From an uncultured Lachnospiraceae bacterium (GTDB lineage Bacteria > Bacillota > Clostridia > Lachnospirales > Lachnospiraceae): a stretch of DNA of 64,000 bases. The DNA lies in assembly GCA_947591155.1 (NCBI GenBank), contig CANQDA010000015.1, positions 1 to 64,000 on the forward strand. Direction: 5' to 3'. A model generated the notes under the pieces. The model was not told where the DNA came from and did no database searches. It saw nothing but the letters and a program-made list of their open reading frames with translations. Both the position numbers and the translations under genes were made by a program. Positions 32,445 to 40,812 of the stretch are shown piece by piece; positions within the stretch are counted from its first letter, which is position 1, and each line of letters opens with the position of its first letter.

Positions 32445-33830
32445 CTACAGGCTCCCGACCGTCCGCGGATACGGGATCACATCACGGATGTTCGAGACGC
32501 CGGTCAGGTACATGACGCAGCGCTCGAAGCCGAGTCCGAAACCCGCGTGGTGCGTCGTTCCGTATCTGCGCAGATCCATGTAATAACGGTAATCCTCCGC
32601 GCGCATGCCGAGCTCGTCAATGCGCTTCTGCAGCTTGTCGAAGTCGTCCTCCCTCTGGCTGCCTCCGATGATCTCACCGATCCCCGGCACGAGGCAGTCC
32701 ATCGCCGCGACCGTCTTTCCATCGTCGTTCTGTTTCATGTAAAACGCCTTGATCTCCTTCGGATAGTCCGTCACGAAGAGCGGCTTCATAAACACCTGCT
32801 CCGTCAGGTAGCGCTCATGCTCTGTCTGCAGATCGCAGCCCCAGGATACCTTATACTCAAATTTGTCGTTGTTCTTCTCGAGAATCTCGACCGCCTCGGT
32901 GTAAGTCACATGGCCGAACTCGGAGTTCAGCACATGGTTCAGGCGCTCCAGAAGCCCCTTGTCGATGAAGGAATTGAAGAAGTTCATCTCCTCCGGCGCG
33001 TGCTCCAGCACGTAGCGGATGATGTATTTGATCATATCCTCAGCCAGAATCATGTCGTCCTTCAGATCCGCAAACGCGATCTCCGGCTCGATCATCCAGA
33101 ACTCCGCCGCATGACGCGCCGTGTTGGAATTCTCCGCGCGGAACGTCGGCCCGAACGTGTAGACATTGCGGAACGCCTGCACGAACGCCTCGACATCGAG
33201 CTGGCCGCTGACCGTCAGATTCGTCATCTGTCCGAAAAAGTCCTGACTGTAATCGATCTCTCCCTTATCGTTTCTCGGAAGCTTGTCCAGATCGAGCGTC
33301 GTCACCTGAAACATCTCGCCCGCGCCCTCGCAGTCGCTCCCGGTAATCAGCGGCGTGTGCACATACACAAAATCGCGCTCCTGGAAGAATTTGTGGATCG
33401 CGTACGCGATCAGCGAGCGCACGCGGAACACCGCCTGGAACGTGTTTGTCCTCGGACGCAGATGCGGAACCGTCCGCAGATACTCCATCGAGTGGCGCTT
33501 CTTCTGCATCGGATAATCCGGCGTCGACGCGCCTTCCAGCTCGACCGAGGAAGCCTGTATCTCAAAGGGCTGCTTCGCGTTCGGAGTCGCCACAAGCGTA
33601 CCCTTCACAATGATCGCCGCGCCGACGTTCAGCTTTGAGATCTCCGCGAAATTTGCAAGGCTGTCCGAGTAGACGATCTGCAGCGTCTCAAAGAAGGTTC
33701 CGTCGTGCAGCACGATGAATCCAAAGGTCTTAGAATCACGGATGCTGCGCACCCAGCCTCCGACCGTGATTTCTTTTCCCGTATATTTCCCGCTGTCGCG
33801 GTACAATTCTCTTACCGTAGTAAATTCCAT
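32445..33830 (-). CDS. asnS: Asparaginyl-tRNA synthetase
   Basis: Class IIb aminoacyl-tRNA synthetase, 461 residues, charging tRNA-Asn. N-terminal OB anticodon-binding domain with [20 protein letters not shown]; catalytic domain with motif 2 [19 protein letters not shown] and motif 3 [15 protein letters not shown] near the C-terminus. The [14 protein letters not shown] and ARH signatures separate AsnRS from AspRS. The protein has normal length. AAAGGAGACC before the ATG. Preceded by a consensus promoter and a structured leader of about 170 bases. Confidence 0.97.
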   Translation of the reverse strand: MEFTTVRELYRDSGKYTGKEITVGGWVRSIRDSKTFGFIVLHDGTFFETLQIVYSDSLANFAEISKLNVGAAIIVKGTLVATPNAKQPFEIQASSVELEGASTPDYPMQKKRHSMEYLRTVPHLRPRTNTFQAVFRVRSLIAYAIHKFFQERDFVYVHTPLITGSDCEGAGEMFQVTTLDLDKLPRNDKGEIDYSQDFFGQMTNLTVSGQLDVEAFVQAFRNVYTFGPTFRAENSNTARHAAEFWMIEPEIAFADLKDDMILAEDMIKYIIRYVLEHAPEEMNFFNSFIDKGLLERLNHVLNSEFGHVTYTEAVEILEKNNDKFEYKVSWGCDLQTEHERYLTEQVFMKPLFVTDYPKEIKAFYMKQNDDGKTVAAMDCLVPGIGEIIGGSQREDDFDKLQKRIDELGMRAEDYRYYMDLRRYGTTHHAGFGLGFERCVMYLTGVSNIRDVIPYPRTVGSL

Positions 33831-33846
33831 GGTTTTGGTCTCCTTT

Positions 33847-34000
33847 TTATAAGTTCATGCCGTGCCCGCAGGCCCCTCGCCGGGGCGGCATCGCGCTCTT
33901 TCAGAGAGCGATTGCTTCGCCCTATGAATCTGTCATCTGACAAAATTGCCTGCAAGCAGTCATTTTGTCATCTGCCATCTTCGCACGGCTCATTGCTTTC
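33847..34000 (-). promoter_or_regulatory. Structured asnS leader
   Basis: The leader between the predicted start near 34000 and asnS holds a 9-bp TGACAAAAT/ATTTTGTCA stem (33938-33946 with 33962-33970), a CGCTCT/AGAGCG hairpin, and an ATGCCG/CGGCAT stem enclosing a GCCCC/GGGGC hairpin. The T-box core (GGTGGNACCGCG) is not present, so this is not a standard T-box. Position and folding suggest control of asnS. The 320-bp gap 33831-34150 holds this leader plus two divergent promoters. Confidence 0.45.
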
Positions 34001-34006
34001 GCGAAC

Positions 34007-34035
34007 ATTATAACCTTATTTTCCCTTTCCTGCAA
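34007..34035 (-). promoter_or_regulatory. asnS promoter
   Basis: On the minus strand TTGCAG (34035-34030), 17-bp spacer, TATAAT (34012-34007). Confidence 0.75.
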
Positions 34036-34102
34036 GGCCAAAAAGAGCGCCCAGTCAAGGACTTCTTATCAAGTTGTCATAGACTTTGCGTTTTGGCTAT
34101 GG

Positions 34103-34108
34103 TATACT
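34103..34108 (+). promoter_or_regulatory. Extended -10 promoter of the small gene at 34151
   Basis: TATACT preceded by TGG gives an extended -10 about 43 bases before the start codon. No strong -35. Confidence 0.5.
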
Positions 34109-34150
34109 GATATTGTAACTAGAGTGGTTTCGGAAGTCGGAGGTGATAAT

Positions 34151-34339
34151 ATGCCAAGCGGTGCAGATATTATAAAAGATTATGTTTCCGAGTTTTCAAG
34201 AATTCAGAACTGGATGATAGCCATAAAGGACAGCAACGCAGATGTTTATAACTCTATGCATGACAGATACCTCGAGTTGAAGGTTACGCTCACCAGTCTG
34301 GGCGTAAATCTCACAGAAATCGACAAGATCAAAGGGTGA
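34151..34339 (+). CDS. Small conserved-looking protein of unknown function
   Basis: Not recognised. 62 residues from the ATG at 34151, which has GGAGGTGAT 3-11 bases upstream; the longer frame from 33965 crosses the promoter and is unlikely. Mostly amphipathic helical (KDYVSEFSRIQNWMIAIKD, YLELKVTLTSLGVN) with no membrane helix, Cys pair or known motif. It has its own promoter and ends five bases before a strong bidirectional terminator, so it is a free-standing unit opposite asnS and tRNA-Gly. Confidence 0.7.
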   Translation: MPSGADIIKDYVSEFSRIQNWMIAIKDSNADVYNSMHDRYLELKVTLTSLGVNLTEIDKIKG

Positions 34340-34343
34340 AAGA

Positions 34344-34372
34344 AAAAGTCCGGCAGGTGATGCCGGACTTTT
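34344..34372. terminator. Bidirectional terminator between the small gene and tRNA-Gly
   Basis: Perfect 12-bp stem (34344-34355 with 34361-34372), 5-base loop, U-tracts on both strands. Serves the small gene on the plus strand and tRNA-Gly on the minus strand. Confidence 0.9.
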
Positions 34373-34376
34373 CAAG

Positions 34377-34449
34377 AGCGATAGACGGGACTCGAACCCG
34401 CGACCTCCACCTTGGCAAGGTGGCGTACCACCAACTGTACTACTATCGC
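34377..34449 (-). tRNA. tRNA-Gly (GCC)
   Basis: 73-nt cloverleaf on the minus strand: acceptor GCGATAG/CTATCGC, T-loop GGGTTCGAGTCCC, and anticodon stem CCACC/GGTGG with loop TTGCCAA, giving anticodon GCC. Discriminator U. CCA is not encoded. Confidence 0.97.
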
Positions 34450-34482
34450 ATACATATTCTTTTCGCTCGCGGAACGTTAATT

Positions 34483-34511
34483 ACTATACTACATCTTTCT
34501 TTTTGTGTCAA
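34483..34511 (-). promoter_or_regulatory. Promoter of tRNA-Gly
   Basis: Consensus TTGACA (34511-34506), 17-bp spacer, TATAGT (34488-34483), 34 bases before the tRNA 5' end. Confidence 0.85.
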
Positions 34512-34587
34512 CCGTTTTTTCGAATTTTCCTGTTCAAAAAATTTTTTCCAGATTTGATAAAAAAATATCGTAAATATGGAAAATGTG

Positions 34588-34596
34588 TGATAGAAT
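34588..34596 (+). promoter_or_regulatory. Extended -10 promoter of fba
   Basis: TGA-TAGAAT forms an extended -10 35 bases before the aldolase start. The upstream stretch is A/T-rich without a clear -35. Confidence 0.55.
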
Positions 34597-34630
34597 AGAA
34601 AAGAAAATTTTATACAAGGAGGACAAACCA

Positions 34631-35569
34631 ATGGCTTTAGTAACAACCACTGAAATGTTCAAGAAAGCTTACGAGGGCGGATACGCCATCGGCGCATTCA
34701 ACGTAAACAACATGGAAATCGTTCAGGCGATCACCGAAGCGGCGGGCGAGCTGAATTCCCCGATCATCCTTCAGGTGTCTGCAGGTGCGAGAAAGTACGC
34801 GAATCATACGTACCTTGTGAAGCTGGTTGAGGCTGCGATTCAGGAGAACCCGAACATCCCGATCGCTCTGCATCTGGATCACGGCGCAGATTTCGACATC
34901 TGCAAATCCTGCATCGACGGCGGCTTCACTTCCGTTATGATCGACGGCTCCAGGTTCCCGTTCGCGGAGAACATCGAAGTGACGAAAAAGGTTGTAGAGT
35001 ACGCGCATGCGCATGGCGTAGTCGTTGAGGCTGAGCTCGGCAAACTGGCGGGCATTGAGGACGACGTAAAGGTTTCCGCTGAGGATTCCTCCTACACGCA
35101 GCCGGACGAGGTTGAGGAGTTCGTTACCAAGACGGGTGTTGACTCCCTTGCGATCGCGATCGGGACAAGCCACGGTGCATACAAGTTCAAACCGGGCACG
35201 AAACCGCAGCTCCGTTTCGATATCCTTCATGAGATCGAGAAGCGCATCCCGCAGTTCCCGATCGTTCTGCACGGCGCATCTTCCGTTCCGCAGGAATACG
35301 TGAAGATCATCAACGAGAACGGCGGACAGCTCAAGGACGCCATCGGCGTACCGGAGGATCAGCTGCGTGAGGCGGCGAGAAGCGCTGTCTGCAAGATCAA
35401 CATTGACTCCGATCTGCGTCTCGGCCTGACGGCAGGCGTTCGCCAGACTCTGTTCGGCGATCCGTCTATCTTCGATCCGCGCGATTACCTCAAGGTTGGC
35501 CGCGCGAACGTCAAGGCTGTCGTTGCGCACAAGATCAAAGACGTACTCGGCAGCGAAGGCAAAGCCTGA
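34631..35569 (+). CDS. fba: Class II fructose-bisphosphate aldolase
   Basis: Zinc-dependent glycolytic aldolase, 312 residues, cleaving fructose 1,6-bisphosphate into two triose phosphates. Start at MALVTTTEMFKKAYEGG with AAGGAGG 9 bases upstream. Motifs: catalytic and zinc region ALHLDHGADFDICKSC, VEAELGKLAGIEDDV, zinc His in GTSHGAYKF and PIVLHGASSVP, then KINIDSDLRL phosphate binding. Codons look strongly biased (GGC, GTT, CTC with few rare codons), as expected for a highly expressed gene. Single gene with its own promoter and terminator. Confidence 0.97.
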   Translation: MALVTTTEMFKKAYEGGYAIGAFNVNNMEIVQAITEAAGELNSPIILQVSAGARKYANHTYLVKLVEAAIQENPNIPIALHLDHGADFDICKSCIDGGFTSVMIDGSRFPFAENIEVTKKVVEYAHAHGVVVEAELGKLAGIEDDVKVSAEDSSYTQPDEVEEFVTKTGVDSLAIAIGTSHGAYKFKPGTKPQLRFDILHEIEKRIPQFPIVLHGASSVPQEYVKIINENGGQLKDAIGVPEDQLREAARSAVCKINIDSDLRLGLTAGVRQTLFGDPSIFDPRDYLKVGRANVKAVVAHKIKDVLGSEGKA

Positions 35570-35597
35570 GTATTTGCGTCACAATATTTATGTCACA

Positions 35598-35627
35598 AAG
35601 AAGGAGCCGCAGTCGCGGCTCCTTCTT
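35598..35627. terminator. Terminator between fba and the sugar permease gene
   Basis: Perfect 13-bp stem AAGAAGGAGCCGC (35598-35610 with 35615-35627), 4-base loop. U-tracts are short on both strands; convergent genes flank it. Confidence 0.8.
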
Positions 35628-35655
35628 GCGTTACGAAATAAATTTCTGTGGAAGA

Positions 35656-36627
35656 CTATTTCGCCTTCTTGTTGCTGCGCAGGAAGTCGACATATACTGC
35701 CAACAGAATAACTGCGCCCTTGATAATATACTGCCAGTCGGAGTTTACGCCCATCAGGTTCAGACCGTTGGTCAGGATACCTATGATCAGCGCGCCGATC
35801 AATGTACCGCCCAGACGTCCTGAGCCGCCGGACATGGAAGTGCCGCCTACGACTACTGCCGCGATAGCGTCCATCTCTGCGCCGTCGCCGGAGGTACATG
35901 TGCCCGAATACAGGCGGGACGCAATCGTGATGCCCGCCAGACCGGCCATCAAGCCGCTGAAGCTGTAGACTACAAATTTAACCTTCGCGGTGCTGATACC
36001 GGAAAATTTAGCCGCCGTGTCGTTGCCGCCGACCGCATAGATGTGCCGACCGAGCTTCGTGCGGTTCAGGAACAGCACCGCAACAATGAACACCACGAAC
36101 ATCGTGATCACCGGGGTGGGAACCGGGCCCACAAAACCGGCGCCCAGGAACTTCCATGCATCGGTCATGCAGCGAATCGGCTTACCGCCGGAGAATACAT
36201 AGGCGATACCCTTGGCAATGTTCATCGAGGCAAGCGTCACGATGAACGGCGGAATCTGGGTCATAGCTATGATGAAGCCGTTGCACAGGCCGAACAGCAG
36301 ACCGGAGAGCACCGCCACCAGTATGCCGACGATCTCAGGCGCGCCGCCCCAGACCACCACGCCCGCGCCCAGTACGCCGGACATAGCGATGATCGAACCC
36401 ACGGACAGATCGATGCCGCCCAGAATGATCACCATCGTCATGCCGCAGGACAGCAGCAGGTTCGGCGCATTTTGACGCAGGACATTGAAGATGTTCGTCC
36501 TGGTCAGGAACGTGGCATGTGTGCGCGGAAAAATATACAGGAACAGTATCATGGCACCCAACGCGCACAGGATGCCGAGATTATCCTTGAAATAGCGCTT
36601 TGCACTCTTTCCAAATCTTTCAACCAT
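35656..36627 (-). CDS. CUT2-family sugar ABC transporter permease
   Basis: Membrane subunit of a ribose/galactose-type (CUT2) importer, 323 residues with about eight to ten helices. Family signatures: LGGIDLSVGSIIAMSGVLG, TLASMNIAKGIAYVFSGG, GGNDTAAKFSGISTAKVKF and AVVVGGTSMSGGSGRLGGT. Overlaps the ATPase gene by 8 bases; GGAGG before the start. Last gene of the binding protein-ATPase-permease cassette. Confidence 0.93.
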   Translation of the reverse strand: MVERFGKSAKRYFKDNLGILCALGAMILFLYIFPRTHATFLTRTNIFNVLRQNAPNLLLSCGMTMVIILGGIDLSVGSIIAMSGVLGAGVVVWGGAPEIVGILVAVLSGLLFGLCNGFIIAMTQIPPFIVTLASMNIAKGIAYVFSGGKPIRCMTDAWKFLGAGFVGPVPTPVITMFVVFIVAVLFLNRTKLGRHIYAVGGNDTAAKFSGISTAKVKFVVYSFSGLMAGLAGITIASRLYSGTCTSGDGAEMDAIAAVVVGGTSMSGGSGRLGGTLIGALIIGILTNGLNLMGVNSDWQYIIKGAVILLAVYVDFLRSNKKAK

Positions 36628-38140
36628 TATTTTGTCCTCCTACCGTTTCTTGTGTCGCAAGCTTCATGATGGCCTCCTGACTGAGATGCTCGTAGTCGAT
36701 ACAGCCTGTGACCTTGCCCTCGCACATGACGTACACACGATCCGCCATGTTGATGATCTCGGGAAGCTCCGAGGAGATCATGATGATCGATACCCCCTGC
36801 TTGGTAAGCATGTTCATGATTTCATAGATTTCGGCCTTCGCCCCTACGTCGACGCCTCGGGTAGGTTCATCCAGAATCAGAATCTTCGGGGATGTAGCCA
36901 GCCAGCGCCCGATCATAACCTTTTGCTGATTGCCGCCTGACAGATTGGCGACAGTCTGGAACTGAGAGGGCGTCTTGGTGTTCATCTTGTCGATAAACTC
37001 CTGGGTGATCTCCTCCTCACGCGCCTCATTGACACTCAGGTGGCGGATAAATTCATGCAGCACCTCGATCGTGGAATTAAAGCGCACACTCTGCAGATGA
37101 TATAGCCCTTCCACCTTGCGGTCCTCCGGCACCAGCGAGATTCCATAGCCCATGGCGTCCACAGGATTGCCGATATGCACCTGCTTACCCTCAATATACA
37201 CCTCTCCGGTAGAACCCTTCGTGAGACCGAACAGGCACTGCATCGTCTCACTTCGGCCAGCGCCGACCAGTCCCGCAAATCCGACGATCTCGCCCCTGTG
37301 CACTTCAAAGCTCACATGATCCACGCGCTTCAGCCGTTTTTTGGCGTCGTCGAGATCCACGCACTTCAGCACGACCTCCGTGGACTTGACGTGGTCGCGG
37401 GTATAGTACTGGTTCAGCTCGCGTCCGACCATCATGTTGATCAGCTTATCGCGGGGAGTCTCAGCCACCACACAGGTCCCAACGTATGTGCCGTCGCGCA
37501 GCACCGTCACCCGGTCGCATACCATATCCAGCTCACTCATCTTGTGGGATATGTAAATAATGCCCACGCCTTTCTTCGCAAGATCGCGCATGATCTCAAA
37601 CAGATGCTCTACCTCTCTGTCCGAGATGGATGACGTCGGCTCATCCATCACCAGAATCCGGCAATTGAACGAGATCGCCTTGACGATCTCCACCAGCTGC
37701 TGCTGGGCTATGCTAAGATCCGCGATCAGGCTGTCCGCGTCGATCCCGAGATCAAAGGTGTCCAGCATCCGCTGCGCCTCATTGCTCATCTGTACGCGGT
37801 TGACGCCGAACTTGCCCATCGGTTCACGGCCCAGGAAGATGTTTTCAGCGACCGTCATATGTGGAACCAGCACAAGCTCCTGATGGATGATGGAAATACC
37901 GTTTTCACGCGCGCGGTTGACGCCTGTGATCGCAACTTCATTGCCATCAATGAATATCTTACCTTCCTCCGGATGATAAATACCGCCAAGAACTTTGATC
38001 AACGTCGATTTCCCGGCGCCATTCTCTCCCAGCAGCGCGTGAATCTCGCCGGGTCTCAGCTGAAAATTCACACCCTGCAGCGCTTTGACGCCCGGAAACG
38101 ATTTACAGATATTCTTCATTTCGAGCAGGTATTCGCCCAA
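36620..38140 (-). CDS. CUT2-family sugar ABC transporter ATPase (double domain)
   Basis: 506-residue ATPase with two nucleotide-binding domains, as in RbsA and MglA. Domain 1 has Walker A LLGENGAGKSTLIKVLGG, signature IADLSIAQQQLVEI and Walker B ILVMDEPTSSIS; domain 2 has a degenerate Walker A GLVGAGRSETMQCLFG, signature NLSGGNQQKVMIGRWL and Walker B ILILDEPTRGVD. The start is taken as TTG at 38140 (GGTGAG upstream); an ATG eight codons in has no ribosome site. Overlaps the permease gene by 8 bases. A hairpin between it and the binding-protein gene probably lowers its expression relative to that gene. Confidence 0.93.
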   Translation of the reverse strand: MGEYLLEMKNICKSFPGVKALQGVNFQLRPGEIHALLGENGAGKSTLIKVLGGIYHPEEGKIFIDGNEVAITGVNRARENGISIIHQELVLVPHMTVAENIFLGREPMGKFGVNRVQMSNEAQRMLDTFDLGIDADSLIADLSIAQQQLVEIVKAISFNCRILVMDEPTSSISDREVEHLFEIMRDLAKKGVGIIYISHKMSELDMVCDRVTVLRDGTYVGTCVVAETPRDKLINMMVGRELNQYYTRDHVKSTEVVLKCVDLDDAKKRLKRVDHVSFEVHRGEIVGFAGLVGAGRSETMQCLFGLTKGSTGEVYIEGKQVHIGNPVDAMGYGISLVPEDRKVEGLYHLQSVRFNSTIEVLHEFIRHLSVNEAREEEITQEFIDKMNTKTPSQFQTVANLSGGNQQKVMIGRWLATSPKILILDEPTRGVDVGAKAEIYEIMNMLTKQGVSIIMISSELPEIINMADRVYVMCEGKVTGCIDYEHLSQEAIMKLATQETVGGQNNG

Positions 38141-38185
38141 TGAATCTCACCACCGTTTCTCTGTATTATTTTGAATGAAAACTTG

Positions 38186-38214
38186 AAAATACCCCGCAGC
38201 AAGCTGCGGGGTAT
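38186..38214 (-). terminator. Intercistronic attenuating hairpin
   Basis: Perfect 12-bp stem ATACCCCGCAGC with partner (38189-38200 with 38203-38214), 2-base gap forming a tight loop, then UUUU on the minus strand. It sits between the binding-protein gene and the ATPase gene and would favour transcripts of the binding protein alone. Confidence 0.7.
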
Positions 38215-38295
38215 CTGATCTACGCTCCGCTTCGGTCAGCGCTCAGAGAACGCGGCCGGGCTGCACGTCGCAATAAATTTAGAACGCTATATGGC

Positions 38296-39228
38296 TTACT
38301 GCCAACCGCCGTTGTCATACTCCTCAATGTTGTCCGAGTTGATCATGAATGTATCGATCGGATAGCGATCCTCGATCTCCTCGCCGTCTTTCCACTTATA
38401 GTACAGTTCAGCGATGGTCTTGCCGATCGTGATCGGGGACTGAGCGCCGGTACCGGTGATCTTGCCGTCAGCGATCAGGGCCTTCACGTCCGGAGAACCG
38501 TCAACGCCATAGATCAGAGCGTCAGAGCCTGCCGCCTCAGCAGCTGCCTGCGCGCCGAGAGCCGTCGGGTCGTTGCCGCCGAAGATACAAACCGCATCCG
38601 GATGAGCGGTCAGAGCATCGGTGCCGTTCAAGTTGCCCTGCTCCTGATTGCCCATGCAGTCGATCTGAGCGACAACTTCAAAATCATGATCCTTGATCGC
38701 ATCCAGGAAACCATCGGTGCGGTCTACTACAGACTGCATCGTCGGGGAATCCAGAACGATGATCGGGCCGCCGTCCGGGCATTTCTCGATCAGGTCAAGG
38801 CCGCACACATAACCGGCATTGTAGTTGTCGGAACCTGCGTAGGTCACGAGCTTGTCGATATCAGTAACCTCCGTGTCGAAACCGAACATCGGGATACCTG
38901 CTTCCTCAAGCGCATCCAGACCCGGGGTGATACCATCGCGGTCAACCGGGTTGACAAACATCGCCGTGATGCCCTGAGAGATCATGTCCTCGATCTGGGA
39001 CAGCTGGGTCTCATTGCTGTTCTGGGGATCCAGGGAGATCAGCTCATCGCCGTTCTCTTCTACCACTTCGCGGATCGCGCCCTCCAGGGCAACGAAGAAC
39101 GGATTGGTGCCGTCCATACAGGTATAGCCGAGCTTCTCACCCTCCGCCAGCGCCGAGCCGCCGATGACCATCGCCAGCGCGACCGCCGGAACCAGAGCCT
39201 TCCTCATTACACATAATGCTTTCTTCAT
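38296..39228 (-). CDS. Sugar ABC transporter substrate-binding protein (CUT2, RbsB/MglB-like)
   Basis: Extracytoplasmic binding protein of 310 residues, periplasmic-binding type 1 fold. Features: GYTCMDGTNPFFVALEGAI near the N-terminus, NPVDRDGITPGLDALEEAGIP, VDRTDGFLDAI, FGGNDPTALGAQAAAEAAG and YGVDGSPDVKALIADG. The signal peptide ends GGSALAEGEK with an AxA site and no lipobox Cys, odd for a Gram-positive binding protein, which is normally a lipoprotein. GGAGG lies 9 bases before the ATG. First gene of the cassette. Ligand could be ribose, galactose, xylose or another sugar; the CUT2 class is clear. Confidence 0.9.
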   Translation of the reverse strand: MKKALCVMRKALVPAVALAMVIGGSALAEGEKLGYTCMDGTNPFFVALEGAIREVVEENGDELISLDPQNSNETQLSQIEDMISQGITAMFVNPVDRDGITPGLDALEEAGIPMFGFDTEVTDIDKLVTYAGSDNYNAGYVCGLDLIEKCPDGGPIIVLDSPTMQSVVDRTDGFLDAIKDHDFEVVAQIDCMGNQEQGNLNGTDALTAHPDAVCIFGGNDPTALGAQAAAEAAGSDALIYGVDGSPDVKALIADGKITGTGAQSPITIGKTIAELYYKWKDGEEIEDRYPIDTFMINSDNIEEYDNGGWQ

Positions 39229-39260
39229 TTAGTACAACCTCCTTCATAAAAATGTTTTAA

Positions 39261-39320
39261 GGTTTGTAAAAAAAGTACAACCCTAAATGGATTATATAAC
39301 ATGATTCAGCGAATAGTCAA
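39261..39320 (-). promoter_or_regulatory. Promoter of the sugar ABC cassette with inverted repeat
   Basis: On the minus strand TTGACT (39320-39315), 18-bp spacer, TATAAT (39296-39291). Just downstream, an imperfect inverted repeat GGTTTGTA/TACAACCC (39261-39268, 39276-39283) is centred at about +12, as a repressor operator would be. Confidence 0.6.
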
Positions 39321-39354
39321 CAATAAAACGGTATGATTTTCGTTTTTTTTACAA

Positions 39355-40731
39355 TTATGTCACGATGTTATTGATCCACACGCCCTTCTTCACGAGCACG
39401 AATCCCACAACGCATTTCAGCAGATCCAGAGACTGGCAGATGATATAGGTAGCCAGGATCGGAAGCCCTGAATACCGGCTCAGCACAAAGGCCACCGGGA
39501 TCGAGCACAGCCACATGAACCCAGAGTCAAAGAAAAACGTGATCACGGTCTTTCCGCCGGAGCGCAGCGTGAAATACGCAGCGTGCAGAAACGCCTGAAA
39601 CGGCATCATGCAGGCGCACACGATGATGAGCTTTGACGCGAGCGCGCGCACCTCGTCGGCCGTCTCGTAGATCTGCGGGAACAGCGGGGCCAGCAAAAAC
39701 AGGGCCACACTGATCAGCAGACAGCTCGCGACCGAGAAAAAGATCAGCTTGCGGTCCGTGTCCTTCGCCTCCTCCATTTTTCCCGCGCCGAGGAGCTGCC
39801 CCACGATGATTGCGATCGCGTCCCCCATCGCGAGCCACGCCACATTGCAGACATTCGAGATCGTCGCGGAAATATTCTGCGCAGCCACCACTGACAGCCC
39901 GTACAGCGAATAGCACTGGGCGAGCATCGCCATACCGAACGACCAGAGAAATTCATTCACCATCAGCGGCGATCCTTTGATGAGGATCTTCTTTACCAAA
40001 TTGCCCGGCACACGCAGGCTCCGATAGGCGCCTTTGATAAACGGGAACTTCTCCGCCCGGCGATGCGTCCACACCATGATGATCGCGCTCTCCACGAAGC
40101 GGGAAGTGACTGTCGCGATCGCGGCGCCCTGCACGCCGAGGCGCGGAGCCCCGAATTTTCCGAAGATCAGGATATAGTTCAGCACTGTGTTCGTCACGAC
40201 CGCCGCGATCCCGGCGCGCATCGGCGCGACTGTCTCGCTGCACTCTCTGAGCGTGCCCGCGTAGATCTGCGCGAACGCGAACGGAACCATCCCGACCAAC
40301 ATGATCCTCAGATAGGCGACGCCATAGCGAAGCGTATCCTCCACGCTCCCGACCTCGCTGTTCCCGTGCAGATACAGGGAGATCAGCGCATCCCCTTTCC
40401 CATACAGAACCAGAATCCAGACAAGCGCGAACAGCATCATGGACACAAGCTTGAAGCGGAAGGTGTTGCGCTGTCCTTCCGCATTCCTGCTCCCGAAAAA
40501 CTGCGCCCCGAAAATTCCCGCCCCGGAGAGCATCCCGAAGGTGCTGACATTGAACACAAACATCAGCTGATTTGCCACGGCCACGCCCGACATCTGCTCG
40601 GTCCCCACACGTCCGATCATGATGTTGTCGATCATGGAGACGAAGTTCGTGACTCCGTTCTGCACCATGATCGGAATGGCGACCGCGAGTGCCATTTTAT
40701 AAAATTTTTTATCACCGATCAGTTTTCCCAT
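39355..40731 (-). CDS. MATE-family multidrug/metabolite efflux transporter
   Basis: 458-residue transporter with about twelve membrane helices in two related halves. MATE signatures: AVAIPIMVQNGVTNFVSMID, IMIGRVGTEQMSGVAVANQ, GAGIFGAQFFGSRN, and in the second half KGSPLMVNEFLWSFGMA and GQLLGAGKMEEAKDTDRK. Likely Na+- or H+-coupled export of cationic compounds; substrate not predictable. AGGGATG before the start. Stands alone between the ABC cassette and the methyltransferase gene. Confidence 0.92.
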   Translation of the reverse strand: MGKLIGDKKFYKMALAVAIPIMVQNGVTNFVSMIDNIMIGRVGTEQMSGVAVANQLMFVFNVSTFGMLSGAGIFGAQFFGSRNAEGQRNTFRFKLVSMMLFALVWILVLYGKGDALISLYLHGNSEVGSVEDTLRYGVAYLRIMLVGMVPFAFAQIYAGTLRECSETVAPMRAGIAAVVTNTVLNYILIFGKFGAPRLGVQGAAIATVTSRFVESAIIMVWTHRRAEKFPFIKGAYRSLRVPGNLVKKILIKGSPLMVNEFLWSFGMAMLAQCYSLYGLSVVAAQNISATISNVCNVAWLAMGDAIAIIVGQLLGAGKMEEAKDTDRKLIFFSVASCLLISVALFLLAPLFPQIYETADEVRALASKLIIVCACMMPFQAFLHAAYFTLRSGGKTVITFFFDSGFMWLCSIPVAFVLSRYSGLPILATYIICQSLDLLKCVVGFVLVKKGVWINNIVT

Positions 40732-40812
40732 ACTCGTTCATCCCTCTGTTTCAGGAAGCAGCTCCTGAAGTCTCTTTTCATTCGGGCGGGAAGAAGGAGT
40801 GCGGCTGCCTGT

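Noticed and set aside
33831..34035. T-box riboswitch upstream of asnS
   Set aside because: No GGTGGNACCGCG core, and the leader ends without an attenuator hairpin pair.
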